Notes: generated by a model not told the origin, from the letters alone. Shown: positions 15,237 to 22,842, numbered from the stretch's first letter. The stretch is DNA of 64,000 bases from Actinomadura oligospora ATCC 43269 (GCF_000518265.1 NZ_JADG01000004.1:372001-436000), one strand, 5' to 3'. Numbers and translations are program-made.

Positions 15237-16262
15237 TCAGCCGAAGAAGACCTCGGCCTCGGAGTACCGCTCCAGCGGGACGGTCTTCAGCTCCGCGGTC
15301 GCCTCGTCCAGGCCGACCCGCACGATGTCGGTGCCGTGGAGCGCGACCATCTTGCCGAAGTCGCCGTCCCGGACGGCGTCGATGGCCTGAAGGCCGAACC
15401 GGGTGGCCAGGACCCGGTCGAACGCCGTCGGGGTGCCGCCGCGCTGGATGTGCCCGAGCACGGTGGCGCGGGCCTCCTTGCCGGTGCGCTTCTCGATCTC
15501 GCTCGCGAGGGCCTGGCCGATGCCGCCGAGCCGGACGTGCCCGAAGGCGTCCTTCTCGCCGGTCTGCAGCTCCATCTGGCCCTCCTTGGGGTGCGCGCCC
15601 TCGGAGACGACGATGATCGGCGCGTACCGGGTCTTGAACCGGGACTCGACCCAGGCGACGACCTCGTCGATGTCGAACGGCTTCTCCGGGATGAGGATCA
15701 CGTTCGCGCCCGCCGCCATGCCCGCGTGCAGCGCGATCCAGCCCGCGTGCCGTCCCATGACCTCGCAGATCAGCGCGCGGTGGTGGCTCTCGGCGGTGGT
15801 GTGCAGCCGGTCGATGGCCTCCATCGCGATGTTCACCGCGGTGTCGAACCCGAAGGTGTAGTCGGTGGCGTTCAGGTCGTTGTCGATCGTCTTCGGGACG
15901 CCGACGACGTTCACCCCGTGGGTGTACAGCGCGCTCGCGACGCCGAGGGTGTCCTCGCCGCCGATCGCGATCAGCGCGTCCACGCCGAGCCCGGCCAGGT
16001 TGTCCTTGATCCGCTCGATCCCGCCCTCGACCTTGATCGGGTTGGTCCGGGAGGAGCCGAGGATCGTGCCGCCGCGCGGCAGGATGCCGCGGACCGCCTC
16101 GACGTCGAGGGCCATGCTGTCGCCCTCGAGCGGGCCGCGCCAGCCGGCCCGGAAGCCGACGAACTCGTAGCCGAACTCCTTGACGCCCTTGCGCACCACG
16201 GCGCGGATCACGGCGTTCAGGCCGGGGCAGTCCCCGCCTCCGGTCAGCACTCCGACGCGCAT
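15237..16262 (-). CDS. pfkA: 6-Phosphofructokinase, group III type (donor residues favour pyrophosphate)
   Basis: A 341-residue PFK that phosphorylates fructose 6-phosphate. Landmarks: TGGGDCPGLNAVIR (phosphate loop), IGGEDTLG at 100-107, PKTIDNDL at 123-130 with the catalytic Asp, GFDTAVNIAMEAIDR, EVMGRHAGWIALHAG, EGAHPKEG and VLGHIQRGGTPTAFDR. By E. coli numbering residue 104 is Asp and 124 is Lys. Chi and Kemp's analysis links this pair with use of pyrophosphate; ATP enzymes have Gly at both. Group III actinobacterial enzymes include both PPi- and ATP-users, so the donor is not settled. A dre-like palindrome lies about 85-95 bases upstream of the start. The gene follows macR. Confidence 0.9.
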   Translation of the reverse strand: MRVGVLTGGGDCPGLNAVIRAVVRKGVKEFGYEFVGFRAGWRGPLEGDSMALDVEAVRGILPRGGTILGSSRTNPIKVEGGIERIKDNLAGLGVDALIAIGGEDTLGVASALYTHGVNVVGVPKTIDNDLNATDYTFGFDTAVNIAMEAIDRLHTTAESHHRALICEVMGRHAGWIALHAGMAAGANVILIPEKPFDIDEVVAWVESRFKTRYAPIIVVSEGAHPKEGQMELQTGEKDAFGHVRLGGIGQALASEIEKRTGKEARATVLGHIQRGGTPTAFDRVLATRFGLQAIDAVRDGDFGKMVALHGTDIVRVGLDEATAELKTVPLERYSEAEVFFG

Positions 16263-16343
16263 TCCCTCACCTTCCGACAGGACTTTCCGCTGGTCTCGAC
16301 GCCCTCAGCCTAGTGTGCGGACGGGCCGCGACCGGGGCTTTCG

Positions 16344-16359
16344 ATTGGTCTAGACCATA
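16344..16359. promoter_or_regulatory. dre-like operator (DasR/GntR type) upstream of pfkA
   Basis: The 12-bp perfect palindrome TGGTCTAGACCA (16346-16357) sits in the 206-base gap between macR and pfkA. The 16-base site matches 13 of 16 positions of the DasR-responsive element consensus ACTGGTCTAGACCACT, which I know from the Streptomyces GlcNAc regulon. It lies 84-95 bases before the pfkA start codon, the right range for control of a promoter in this gap. This suggests that amino-sugar supply regulates glycolytic entry. Confidence 0.6.
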
Positions 16360-16468
16360 ACGTGTCCGGATCTTCCGGGACTCACCGGCCGGGGACTCCG
16401 AGGCGGCGGGTGAGGCTCCGTCGGGGTGGTGCGGCAGGCGGACTAGCTGGGGCGACGACCGGGGGCGC

Positions 16469-17146
16469 TCACGATTCGCGGTCCAGGCCCTTCTCTATCG
16501 CGTAGCGGACGAGTTCGACCCGGTTGTGCAGCTGGAGCTTCCCGAGGGTGTTCTGCACGTGGTTCTGGACCGTCCGGTGGGACAGGACGAGCCGCGCGGC
16601 GATCTGCTTGTAGGTGAGGCCCTTGGCGACCAGGCGCAGCACCTCGGTCTCGCGCTCGGTGAGGCGCGGGGTGCTGTCGTCCTCGTCCGGACGGGCGGGC
16701 GCGGCGGCCAGGCGCCGGTACTCGCCGAGGACCAGGCCCGCCAGGCCCGGGGTGAACACCGCCTCGCCGTCCCCGGCCGTCCGGACGGCGGCGAGGAACT
16801 CCTCGCGGGCGGCGGACTTCAGCAGGTAGCCGGTGGCGCCCGCCTTCACCGCCTCCAGGACGTCCTGCTGCTCTCCGCTCGCCGACAGCACCAGGACCCG
16901 GACGGGCGGGTCGGCGGCGACCAGGCCGCGCGTCACCTCGACACCGCTGATGTCGGGCAGCTGGAGGTCGACCACGGCGACCTCCGGACGGGCGGCGGCC
17001 GCGACGCGCAGCGCGGTCCGTCCGTCCCCGGCCGTGGCGACCACCTCGTGCCCGGCCTCGGCGAGGTCGCGGGCCACGGCGTCGCGCCACATCGGGTGGT
17101 CGTCCACCACCATCACGCGCAGGGATCGGGTGTCGTCGTCGCTCAC
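16469..17146 (-). CDS. macR: LuxR-type response regulator, MacR-like
   Basis: A 225-residue NarL-type regulator. The receiver has VMVVDDHPMWRD, the phospho-acceptor in VAVVDLQLPDISG and the lysine in GYLLKSAAREEF. The C-terminal LuxR helix-turn-helix (LTERETEVLRLVAKGLTYKQIAARLVLSHRTVQNHVQNTLGKL) is complete. The GTG at 17146 fits a leaderless layout: TAGGGT on the minus strand at 17159-17154, then seven bases. Position next to pfkA and similarity to the MacR family suggest it is the regulator of the MacRS system, known from S. coelicolor for morphology and antibiotic control. Its kinase, however, lies 22.7 kb away at 39832-41052. Confidence 0.82.
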   Translation of the reverse strand: MSDDDTRSLRVMVVDDHPMWRDAVARDLAEAGHEVVATAGDGRTALRVAAAARPEVAVVDLQLPDISGVEVTRGLVAADPPVRVLVLSASGEQQDVLEAVKAGATGYLLKSAAREEFLAAVRTAGDGEAVFTPGLAGLVLGEYRRLAAAPARPDEDDSTPRLTERETEVLRLVAKGLTYKQIAARLVLSHRTVQNHVQNTLGKLQLHNRVELVRYAIEKGLDRES

Positions 17147-17269
17147 GCGCTCCACCCTACGGCCGACCTCGGCCGAAACCGGTGCGAGCGGTGTGTGACG
17201 CAACAGAAGAGGCATGACGGATGTGCCCACCGCTGCCGAGGGCCCGGGGTGGTTGGTTAAGGTTCGGGG

Positions 17270-17614
17270 ATGCGGATCGTTGAGGGTGCGGGGGCCTGGA
17301 AGATGGCCGCGGGTGCGGCCAACGACTGGGTCGAGCAGCTCAGGACGCCGGACCTCTCGGTCGGGACGTACTGCATCCCCGTCGGCGGGACCGACGACCA
17401 GAGCCCGCACACCGAGGACGAGATCTACGTGGTCACGGCCGGGCGCGCGACGATCGTGACGCCCGGCGGATCGGCGGAGGTGGCGCCGGGGGCGGTCATC
17501 TTCGTCCCGGCGGGCGAGGAGCACCGGTTCGTGGACGTGACCGAGGACCTGGCTCTGCTGGTCGTGTTCGGACCGGCATACGGATCACGCAAGGACGTCC
17601 CGGCCCAGGGGTAA
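17270..17614 (+). CDS. Small single-domain cupin protein
   Basis: A 114-residue protein consisting of one cupin beta-barrel: PHTEDEIYVVTAGRATIV (first cupin motif with His, Glu) and PAGEEHRFVDVTEDLALLVVFG (second motif with His). These residues form a metal site in family members. It could bind a small molecule or be an enzyme; the family is too broad to say. TAAGGT at 17258-17263 is six bases before the ATG, so the gene is predicted to be leaderless. It is the first gene of the accessory block, five bases from the convergent methyltransferase gene. Confidence 0.75.
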   Translation: MRIVEGAGAWKMAAGAANDWVEQLRTPDLSVGTYCIPVGGTDDQSPHTEDEIYVVTAGRATIVTPGGSAEVAPGAVIFVPAGEEHRFVDVTEDLALLVVFGPAYGSRKDVPAQG

Positions 17615-17619
17615 GCGCC

Positions 17620-18387
17620 TCAGGCTGCTCGGGTGAAGTGGCCGCGCCAGATCTCCAGGGTGCCGTCGGTGAGGGCGGCGGCGAAGTTGATGACGCGTGT
17701 GTAGCCGTCGTCCAGGAGCATCGGCAGGGACGGTCCGGTGGGTGGGCCACCGGCGAAGGTCTCGGCGATCCAGTCCTGGGCCCAGGGCGTCTCGTTCGTC
17801 CAGGTGGCGGTGGCGAAACCGGCGGACTCGATGTCGGCGTGCAGGTCGCCGGGGGTGGCGAGGAAGCTGTCGGTGCCGTCCAGCGACCAGGGCATGGGCC
17901 AGGGAAGGTCCACCCGGTGGGGTTGGCAGACCTCCCAGACCGCCAGGCGCGCGCCGGGGGTGAGGTGGTCGGCGATGCGCCGGAACCAGGCGGGTTTGTC
18001 GGCCACGTTCATCTGGACGTGCATCGTGATGGCGGCCTGGAAGGGTTCGTCGGGGTCGAAGCTCGCGATGTCGTCGTGGTGGAAGTGGACCAGGTCGCTC
18101 AGTCCGGCCTTCGCCGTGAGGGCGCGGGCCGCGTCGACGTAGGCGGACGCGAGGTCGATGCCGACGACGTGGTGCCCGGTCCGGGTCGCGATCCGACGTG
18201 CCGGACCGCCGAATCCGGAGCCGACGTCCAGGACGCGGTCGCCGTCGGCCAGCGCGAGGCCGGGGATCAGCAGATCGACGGCGTCGGCGCCGCCGACGTG
18301 GAACTGGTCGAGGTCGTCCGGCGCCCTGTCGTGCCCGGTCAGCAGCCTGTCGATCGTCTGGTCGACGGCCGTCTCTTCGTAGGTCAT
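17620..18387 (-). CDS. SAM-dependent methyltransferase
   Basis: A 255-residue class I methyltransferase. The SAM site motif I is VLDVGSGFGGPARRIA (about 48-63), with the acidic residue in VVGIDLASAYVDAA and HHDDIASFDPDEPF further on. QMNVADKPAWFRRIADHLTPGARLAVWEVC is the conserved core after the cofactor site. The N-terminus (TYEETAVDQTIDRLLTG) and the aromatic C-terminal half resemble small-molecule N- or O-methyltransferases of the UbiE/Methyltransf_11 type. It is divergent from an HxlR-type regulator that probably controls it, and it lies 0.75 kb from the end of the cyclodipeptide synthase gene. It may tailor that product, but there is no direct evidence for this. Confidence 0.82.
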   Translation of the reverse strand: MTYEETAVDQTIDRLLTGHDRAPDDLDQFHVGGADAVDLLIPGLALADGDRVLDVGSGFGGPARRIATRTGHHVVGIDLASAYVDAARALTAKAGLSDLVHFHHDDIASFDPDEPFQAAITMHVQMNVADKPAWFRRIADHLTPGARLAVWEVCQPHRVDLPWPMPWSLDGTDSFLATPGDLHADIESAGFATATWTNETPWAQDWIAETFAGGPPTGPSLPMLLDDGYTRVINFAAALTDGTLEIWRGHFTRAA

Positions 18388-18430
18388 CGCGACCCGTCCT
18401 TGGGAGGGGATTCTGATGATGGAAAATCTC

Positions 18431-18469
18431 AACCAGATGCTTTAGAAAGTCAACTCTGCTGGTTAGAGT
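18431..18469. promoter_or_regulatory. Operator/promoter region between methyltransferase and HxlR genes
   Basis: An imperfect dyad AACCAGA (18431-18437) / TCTGCTGGTT (18455-18464) brackets 17 bases. It ends in the -10 element TAGAGT (18464-18469) that lies six bases before the HxlR ATG. TTGACT can be read on the minus strand inside it, suitable as a -35 for the methyltransferase gene. The position suits binding by the HxlR protein to control both directions. Confidence 0.45.
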
Positions 18470-18475
18470 GGCCGC

Positions 18476-19114
18476 ATGCGGACCTATGGCCAGTACTGCT
18501 CGATCGCCCGGGCCCTGGACGTCCTGGGCGACCGCTGGACGCTGCTGATCGTCCGCGAGCTGTTCCTGCGGGGGGCGTGCCGGTTCACCGACCTGAGGAG
18601 CGGCCTGCCCGGAATCGCCACCAACCTGCTGTCCGGACGGCTCAAGGAGCTTGAGGACGCCGGGCTCGTCGGCCGCGAGGACGCGCCGCCGCCCGTCGCG
18701 ACCGCCCTCTACGTCCTGACCGAGGACGGCCGGGCCCTGGAACCGGTGTTGAAGGCGCTGGGGATGTGGGGTCTGCGCTTCATGGCCGACGAGCGGCCCG
18801 GCGACGCCTTCCAGGCGTCCTGGCTGGCCTACGCGTCCAGCTGGTTCCTCGTCGCCCCCGACGCTCCGCCGGTGACCGTCCAGCTCCGCGCGGGCGGCGA
18901 GGAGGCCGTCATCGAGGTCGGCGGCGGCGAGGTCCATGCCCGGGTCGGCCGCGCGGACGACCCGGACCTGACCCTGGACGGGCCGCCCCGAGCCGTCCTC
19001 GGCCTGCTCACCGGGCAGATCGACGTCACTGCCGCCACCGCGCTCGGCCTCACCACGACCGGCGACCGCGCCGTCCTCGCCCGCCTCCGCCGTCCGGGCG
19101 GAGATCCCGAGTGA
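18476..19114 (+). CDS. HxlR-family transcriptional regulator with C-terminal SCP2-like domain
   Basis: A 212-residue protein. Residues 1-95 are the HxlR winged helix: YCSIARALDVLGDRWTLLIV, FTDLRSGLPGIATNLLSGRL, LKELEDAGLVGRED and YVLTEDGRALEPVL. The second half (about 110-205) resembles the sterol-carrier-like domain fused to many actinobacterial HxlR regulators (TVQLRAGGEEAVIEVGGGEV, DLTLDGPPRAVLGLLTGQID) and may bind a hydrophobic ligand. It starts leaderless at ATG 18476, 88 bases from the divergent methyltransferase start. HxlR proteins usually repress or activate the divergent neighbour. It ends 24 bases from the convergent albC stop, so it could also serve the cyclodipeptide genes. Confidence 0.85.
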   Translation: MRTYGQYCSIARALDVLGDRWTLLIVRELFLRGACRFTDLRSGLPGIATNLLSGRLKELEDAGLVGREDAPPPVATALYVLTEDGRALEPVLKALGMWGLRFMADERPGDAFQASWLAYASSWFLVAPDAPPVTVQLRAGGEEAVIEVGGGEVHARVGRADDPDLTLDGPPRAVLGLLTGQIDVTAATALGLTTTGDRAVLARLRRPGGDPE

Positions 19115-19138
19115 CCACCCTCCGGCCTCTGCGTGCCG

Positions 19139-19885
19139 TCACTCGTGCGCACGGACCACGACATGGCCCTGCGCCTGGCCGTTGAACACCGAGGAGCCCC
19201 ACAGGCCGCGCACCACCGGCAGGAACTTGTGGTAGCAGCACACGGACGTGGGGACGTCGAAGACGCCCGGCGTGTCGAGCAGGAAGGGCAGCTCGGCGTG
19301 CAGGTAGGCGAGGCCCGCCCGGACCATCGCCTCGGCTTCGGGCCGCAGCGCTCCGGTCTCGTCCCGCGGACGTCCGTCCTCGACCCACCCGCCCAGAACG
19401 AAGCGCACGTGCTCCTCGCAGGTCCGGCCGACGCGCTCGTCCTCCGCGGCCAGCTTCTGGATGCGCCGCTGGACGGCCTGGTATCCGGGCAGACACACGC
19501 ACTCCGAGATGGCCCGCGTCCGGATTCGGGAGCCCGGCGCGCCGACCTCGTCGACCGCGCGCCCGATGCGGCGCACGGTGTCCTTGACCTTCTTCCTCGC
19601 CCGGGCCCGGGCCTTCACCGGCGTGGCCCCCTCCGCGACGAACATGGTGTCGACATGCAGGTCGGCGTAGACGACGTCGACGCGGGTGAAGTGCTCGCAC
19701 GCCCAGCTCAGCAGGGCGGCCAGGCGGCGGGCGGTGAAGTAGCCGTTTCCGGCGCTGACCCCGATCAGGGCATGGTCGCCACGCTCGTACAGCTCCCGGC
19801 AGGTGGACGTGACCGGCCGGGCGTCCACGCGGATCGCCGGCCGCGGAGGTTCATTCGCCGGAGGTCTGGATGACATCGGACTCAT
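19139..19885 (-). CDS. albC: AlbC-like cyclodipeptide synthase
   Basis: A 248-residue tRNA-dependent cyclodipeptide synthase, the enzyme class that takes two aminoacyl-tRNAs and joins the aminoacyl groups into a 2,5-diketopiperazine. It aligns along its length with AlbC of Streptomyces noursei as I remember that sequence: HALIGVSAGNGYF, DVVYADLHVDTMFVAEG, AYLHAELPFLLDTPGVF, SVCCYHKF and AQGHVVVR. The active-site set is intact: nucleophile Ser44 and Asn47 (AlbC Ser37, Asn40), Tyr194, Glu198 and Tyr218 (AlbC Tyr178, Glu182, Tyr202). The spacing of the last three is identical. Asn47 puts it in the NYQ subfamily. GGGAG nine bases upstream supports the ATG at 19885, which overlaps albB by 35 bases. 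AlbC makes cyclo(Phe-Leu); specificity here is unknown. Confidence 0.92.
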   Translation of the reverse strand: MSPMSSRPPANEPPRPAIRVDARPVTSTCRELYERGDHALIGVSAGNGYFTARRLAALLSWACEHFTRVDVVYADLHVDTMFVAEGATPVKARARARKKVKDTVRRIGRAVDEVGAPGSRIRTRAISECVCLPGYQAVQRRIQKLAAEDERVGRTCEEHVRFVLGGWVEDGRPRDETGALRPEAEAMVRAGLAYLHAELPFLLDTPGVFDVPTSVCCYHKFLPVVRGLWGSSVFNGQAQGHVVVRAHE

Positions 19886-20180
19886 GGAGCAGCGCTCCCG
19901 TTCTCTCACACAGAAGGTCGAGCAGTTCGCGGATGTTCCCGTCGCCCATGGGACCGAAGAACAGCTCGTCCAGCTCGGCGCGCAGGGCGTGGATCTCCGG
20001 GTGCTCGATTCCGGCCCGTTCCACGAGCCCGAGGACGCGGCGTGCCGCGTCGGCGCACCGGAGCGGACCGTAGGCGGGCGGTTCGTCGAACAGGCCCCGG
20101 CCGCTGCTGAGCAGGTAGGCGGCCAGCAGGAGGAGCTCCTCACCGAGCTCGCGGGGCGTCGCCGCCGCTCCAGACGTCAT
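19851..20180 (-). CDS. albB: AlbB-like small subunit of cyclic dipeptide oxidase
   Basis: A 109-residue helical protein (ELGEELLLLAAYLLSSGRGL, DAARRVLGLVERAG, IHALRAELDELFFGP). It lies between an AlbA-like nitroreductase gene and an AlbC-like synthase gene and overlaps both (41 and 35 bases). In albonoursin clusters this position is always taken by AlbB, a protein of about 100 residues that assembles with AlbA into the filamentous cyclic dipeptide oxidase. Size, position and predicted helical content fit. Sequence conservation in AlbB is low, so context carries much of the call. The long overlaps indicate translational coupling and stoichiometric synthesis. Confidence 0.82.
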   Translation of the reverse strand: MTSGAAATPRELGEELLLLAAYLLSSGRGLFDEPPAYGPLRCADAARRVLGLVERAGIEHPEIHALRAELDELFFGPMGDGNIRELLDLLCERTGALLHESDVIQTSGE

Positions 20181-20715
20181 GGTGGATCACCTCACTCGGA
20201 TCGCGGCGGACGGGATGCGGGTTCAGCCGGACGGGATGTCCGACGGAGACGAGCAGGATCGGGTCGATGTGCGCGGGCAGGCCGAGCACCCGCCGCAGCG
20301 GCCTCTCGCGGAAGCTGGCGACGGGGCAGCCGCCCAGGCCGAGGGCGTGGGCCGCGAGCAGGAGGTTCTGTACGGCCATCGCCACGCACAGCAGACATTC
20401 GTCGTAGCGCTCACCGGTGTCGCCGACGCCGCGGGAACGGTCGAAGCAGGCCACGACGATCAGCGGGGGCGTCGCGAGGACACCCGGCGAGAACGCCTGG
20501 ACTAGGCGGACCACGCGTCGGTCGCGAACGAGGACGAAGGCCCATGCCTGCCGGTTCGAGGCCGAGGGCGCGGCCACCAACGCCTCGCTCATCGGCCCCA
20601 CGAGGTCGTCGCCGACGGGCTGGTCCGTGAACTGGCGGACGGCGGTGCGCGAGAGCAGTACCCGTACCGCCTCGGGCTGCTCGCGCTGCGGCTCGTCCGT
20701 TGATCGCCCGGCCAT
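20140..20715 (-). CDS. albA: AlbA-like flavin subunit of cyclic dipeptide oxidase (nitroreductase fold)
   Basis: A 191-residue nitroreductase-fold flavoprotein. LLSRTAVRQFTDQPV is the FMN-phosphate arginine motif, PSASNRQAWAFVLVRD the second FMN segment and CVAMAVQNLLLAAHALGLGG the dimer helix. It ends with PILLVSVGHPVRLNPHPVRRD. With AlbB it should introduce double bonds at C-alpha/C-beta of the cyclodipeptide side chains, using oxygen as electron acceptor. The ATG at 20715 follows a GGGGG ribosome site; longer frames upstream run through the divergent promoter. It is the first gene of the albA-albB-albC operon and divergent from the dioxygenase genes. Confidence 0.88.
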   Translation of the reverse strand: MAGRSTDEPQREQPEAVRVLLSRTAVRQFTDQPVGDDLVGPMSEALVAAPSASNRQAWAFVLVRDRRVVRLVQAFSPGVLATPPLIVVACFDRSRGVGDTGERYDECLLCVAMAVQNLLLAAHALGLGGCPVASFRERPLRRVLGLPAHIDPILLVSVGHPVRLNPHPVRRDPSEVIHHDVWSGGDAPRAR

Positions 20716-20839
20716 CAGACCCCCAAGCAACCGACTACACACCGCAAAGAAATCATCACACTCCGTAGTATAAGCAAGTGAGCAAACGTGCCGCGACCCC
20801 TTGGTCACCGGCCGAACGCGGGAGGAGGAGGTCACGCCG
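20716..20839. promoter_or_regulatory. Divergent promoter region between albA and the dioxygenase genes
   Basis: An unusually AT-rich stretch (20730-20780). TAGTAT at 20766-20771 can serve as -10 for the plus strand. On the minus strand TATACT (20773-20768) can serve as -10 for albA, leaving a leader of about 45 bases with a GGGGG ribosome site. The two elements overlap, so only one polymerase could bind at a time. This suggests coordinated or mutually exclusive firing of the two operons. No clear -35 boxes. Confidence 0.45.
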
Positions 20840-22309
20840 ATGTCGTCCGACAACCCTGGTGACCGGATCCAGGCGGCGGTCTCCGGCGGCGGGCCGGAAC
20901 CGGTCGGCCGCGACCGCACGCCCAGCCCGGCACGGGGAGGGGAGCACATGGAGCCGCGGTACGGCAGGGCCTTCGTGGACGGGGAACGGACCCTCGTCGA
21001 TCGGACGATCTTCTCCGACCCTGTGCTCCACCGGCGGGAACTCGGGCGCGTGTTCGCCCGGAGCTGGCTCTTCCTGGCCCACGAGAGCCAGTTCGAACGC
21101 CCTGGTGACTTCTTCACCACCTTCATGGGCGCCGACCCGGTCATCGTCACCCGGCAGCGCGACGGCGGTTACCGGGTGTTGCTCAATTCCTGCCGTCACC
21201 GGGGCATGCGGGTCTGCCGGTACGACTCCGGAAACGCCAGGGCGTTCACCTGCTCCTACCACGGCTGGTCCTACGGCATCGACGGATCACTGATCGCCGT
21301 GCCGGAGGAGAAGGCCGCCTACGGGGACCGGCTCGACCGCTCCGCCTGGGGCCTGGCCGCTGCGCCGCGGGTGGAGACCTTCAAGGGACTGGTCTTCGGA
21401 ACGTGGGACACCGAGATCCCTCCTCTGCCCGAGTACCTCGGCGACATGGCCTACTACCTCGACATCGTTCTCGACCCGGACGGGAAGGGGACTGTGGCCC
21501 TCCCCGGCGTCCACCGGTGGCGGATGCGCGGCAACTGGAAGCTGGCCGCCGAGCAGTTCGCCGGCGACTCGTACCACGTCCTGTCCACCCACCTGTCGGC
21601 CGTCATCGCCGAGGCGTCGCTCAGGGACGACGAGCTGAGGGTGCCCACCACCGGGTTCCAGGTGGCGATGTCGGGTGGGCACGGCCTCGGCGCCTTCGAC
21701 GGCTCCGAGGACTTCGACTATTGGCGCACCGCCGGATTCCCCGAGGACGTCTGCGCCTGGATGGCCGCGCGGGCCGATCGCGCCGAACGGCACCTCGGCA
21801 GAGCCCGGGCCAGGGACGCCGTCCTCATCCACGGCAACGTCTTCCCCAACCTCTCCCTGCTCCCCATCCGGTCGAGCCTGCGGGTCTGGCATCCCAGGGG
21901 GCCGGACGCGCTGGAGGTCCACTCCTGGTCGATCGTCCCCGCGGACGCCCCTCCCTTCGTCCGGCGCGCGCTGCTCCTGGACTACGGGCGTCACTTCGGG
22001 CCGTCCGGCACCTGGGAGCAGGACGACAGCGAACAGTGGCACTACAGCACCGCCGACGGTGACGGCTTCATCACCCGGGGGCTGCCTCTGCACTACCGGA
22101 TGGGTCACGGCCGCGCTCCCCGGACGTCCTTCCCCGAGTTCCCCGGCAGCATCGACGGCTTGTTCAGCGAGGCCAACCAGCGCTGCTTCTACGAAAGGTG
22201 GTCCGAGTTGATGGCCGTGCCGCATCCGGCCGAGAGCCGGAACGGACTCCCCGGAGCGGCCGACGGCGCGGTCTCCGGTACGGGCCCCGCACCGGCGGTG
22301 ACGACATGA
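20840..22309 (+). CDS. Rieske non-heme iron aromatic-ring dioxygenase, alpha subunit
   Basis: A 489-residue protein (453 if the ATG at 20948 is used; both starts have GGAGG-type ribosome sites, and the shorter matches family length better). The Rieske [2Fe-2S] site has C118, H120, C138 and H141 in CRH...CSYH. The catalytic domain has the bridging Asp and two iron His in EQFAGDSYHVLSTH (D243, H246, H251), the downstream GNVFPNLSLLP, and the third-ligand Asp region WEQDDSEQW (about 393-399). These are hallmarks of naphthalene/biphenyl-type ring-hydroxylating dioxygenases that form cis-dihydrodiols. It needs a ferredoxin and reductase, neither of which is encoded nearby. It overlaps the beta gene by ATGA and is divergent from albA. 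Confidence 0.9.
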   Translation: MSSDNPGDRIQAAVSGGGPEPVGRDRTPSPARGGEHMEPRYGRAFVDGERTLVDRTIFSDPVLHRRELGRVFARSWLFLAHESQFERPGDFFTTFMGADPVIVTRQRDGGYRVLLNSCRHRGMRVCRYDSGNARAFTCSYHGWSYGIDGSLIAVPEEKAAYGDRLDRSAWGLAAAPRVETFKGLVFGTWDTEIPPLPEYLGDMAYYLDIVLDPDGKGTVALPGVHRWRMRGNWKLAAEQFAGDSYHVLSTHLSAVIAEASLRDDELRVPTTGFQVAMSGGHGLGAFDGSEDFDYWRTAGFPEDVCAWMAARADRAERHLGRARARDAVLIHGNVFPNLSLLPIRSSLRVWHPRGPDALEVHSWSIVPADAPPFVRRALLLDYGRHFGPSGTWEQDDSEQWHYSTADGDGFITRGLPLHYRMGHGRAPRTSFPEFPGSIDGLFSEANQRCFYERWSELMAVPHPAESRNGLPGAADGAVSGTGPAPAVTT

Positions 22310-22842
22310 CCGCCCTGTTCCCGGAGACCGCGCTCGACCGGCTGCTCGTCCAGCACGAGATCGAGCAGTTCCTGTACCACGAGGCCGACCTGCTCGACCG
22401 GCACGAGTACGACGCGTGGCTCGACCTGTTCACCGACGACGTGCGCTACCACATGCCGATCCGGCTCAACCGCCCGGCCGGGGACGACGAACTGCCGGAC
22501 CCGGAGTCGGCCCTGGCCCTGTTCGACGACGACAAGCGCTTCCTCCTCGAACGCGTCCGGAAACTGCGGACGGGGTCGGCATGGGCGGAGGAGCCGCCGT
22601 CGCGGACCGTCCGCCTGGTCGCCAACGTGCTGGTCGGCGACCCCGATCCACGGAGCGGGGAGTTCGCCGTGTCATCACGGTTCCTGCTGAGTCGCAACAG
22701 GCTTCAGGACGAGGACGAGACCTACGCCGGAAGCCGCTCCGACCGGTTCCGACGCACGGACCAGGGCCTTCGGATCTGTGACCGCCGGATCATGCTGAAC
22801 CAGTCGGTCGTCCTCGCCAAGAACCTGGGCGTGCTGTTTTGA
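22306..22842 (+). CDS. Aromatic-ring dioxygenase, beta subunit
   Basis: A 178-residue protein of the SnoaL/NTF2-like beta-subunit family: EIEQFLYHEADLLDRHEYDAW, LFTDDVRYHMPIR, PPSRTVRLVANVLVG, FAVSSRFLLSRNRLQ, and the ending QGLRICDRRIMLNQSVVLAKNLGVLF with the typical I-L-D/N-Q-x-V-L-x-K-N-L motif. It stabilises an alpha3beta3 hexamer. The start codon overlaps the alpha stop (ATGA), so the two are translationally coupled. Presence of a true beta subunit points to a naphthalene/biphenyl/benzoate-class enzyme rather than an alpha-only Rieske oxygenase. Confidence 0.9.
   Translation: MTALFPETALDRLLVQHEIEQFLYHEADLLDRHEYDAWLDLFTDDVRYHMPIRLNRPAGDDELPDPESALALFDDDKRFLLERVRKLRTGSAWAEEPPSRTVRLVANVLVGDPDPRSGEFAVSSRFLLSRNRLQDEDETYAGSRSDRFRRTDQGLRICDRRIMLNQSVVLAKNLGVLF

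Noticed and set aside
16469..17524. Extended 351-codon version of the MacR-like regulator
   Set aside because: The first 126 codons lie antisense to the cupin gene and upstream DNA. The receiver domain starts just after GTG 17146.
20778..21293. GTG at leaderless distance from TAGTAT, opening a 171-codon frame over the dioxygenase start
   Set aside because: The product is an Arg/Ser/Pro-rich shadow in another frame than the Rieske protein. The promoter may be real, but this frame is not.
22198..22842. Longer N-terminus for the dioxygenase beta subunit
   Set aside because: It would overlap the alpha gene by over 100 bases; the ATGA junction at 22306 gives a normal-length subunit.
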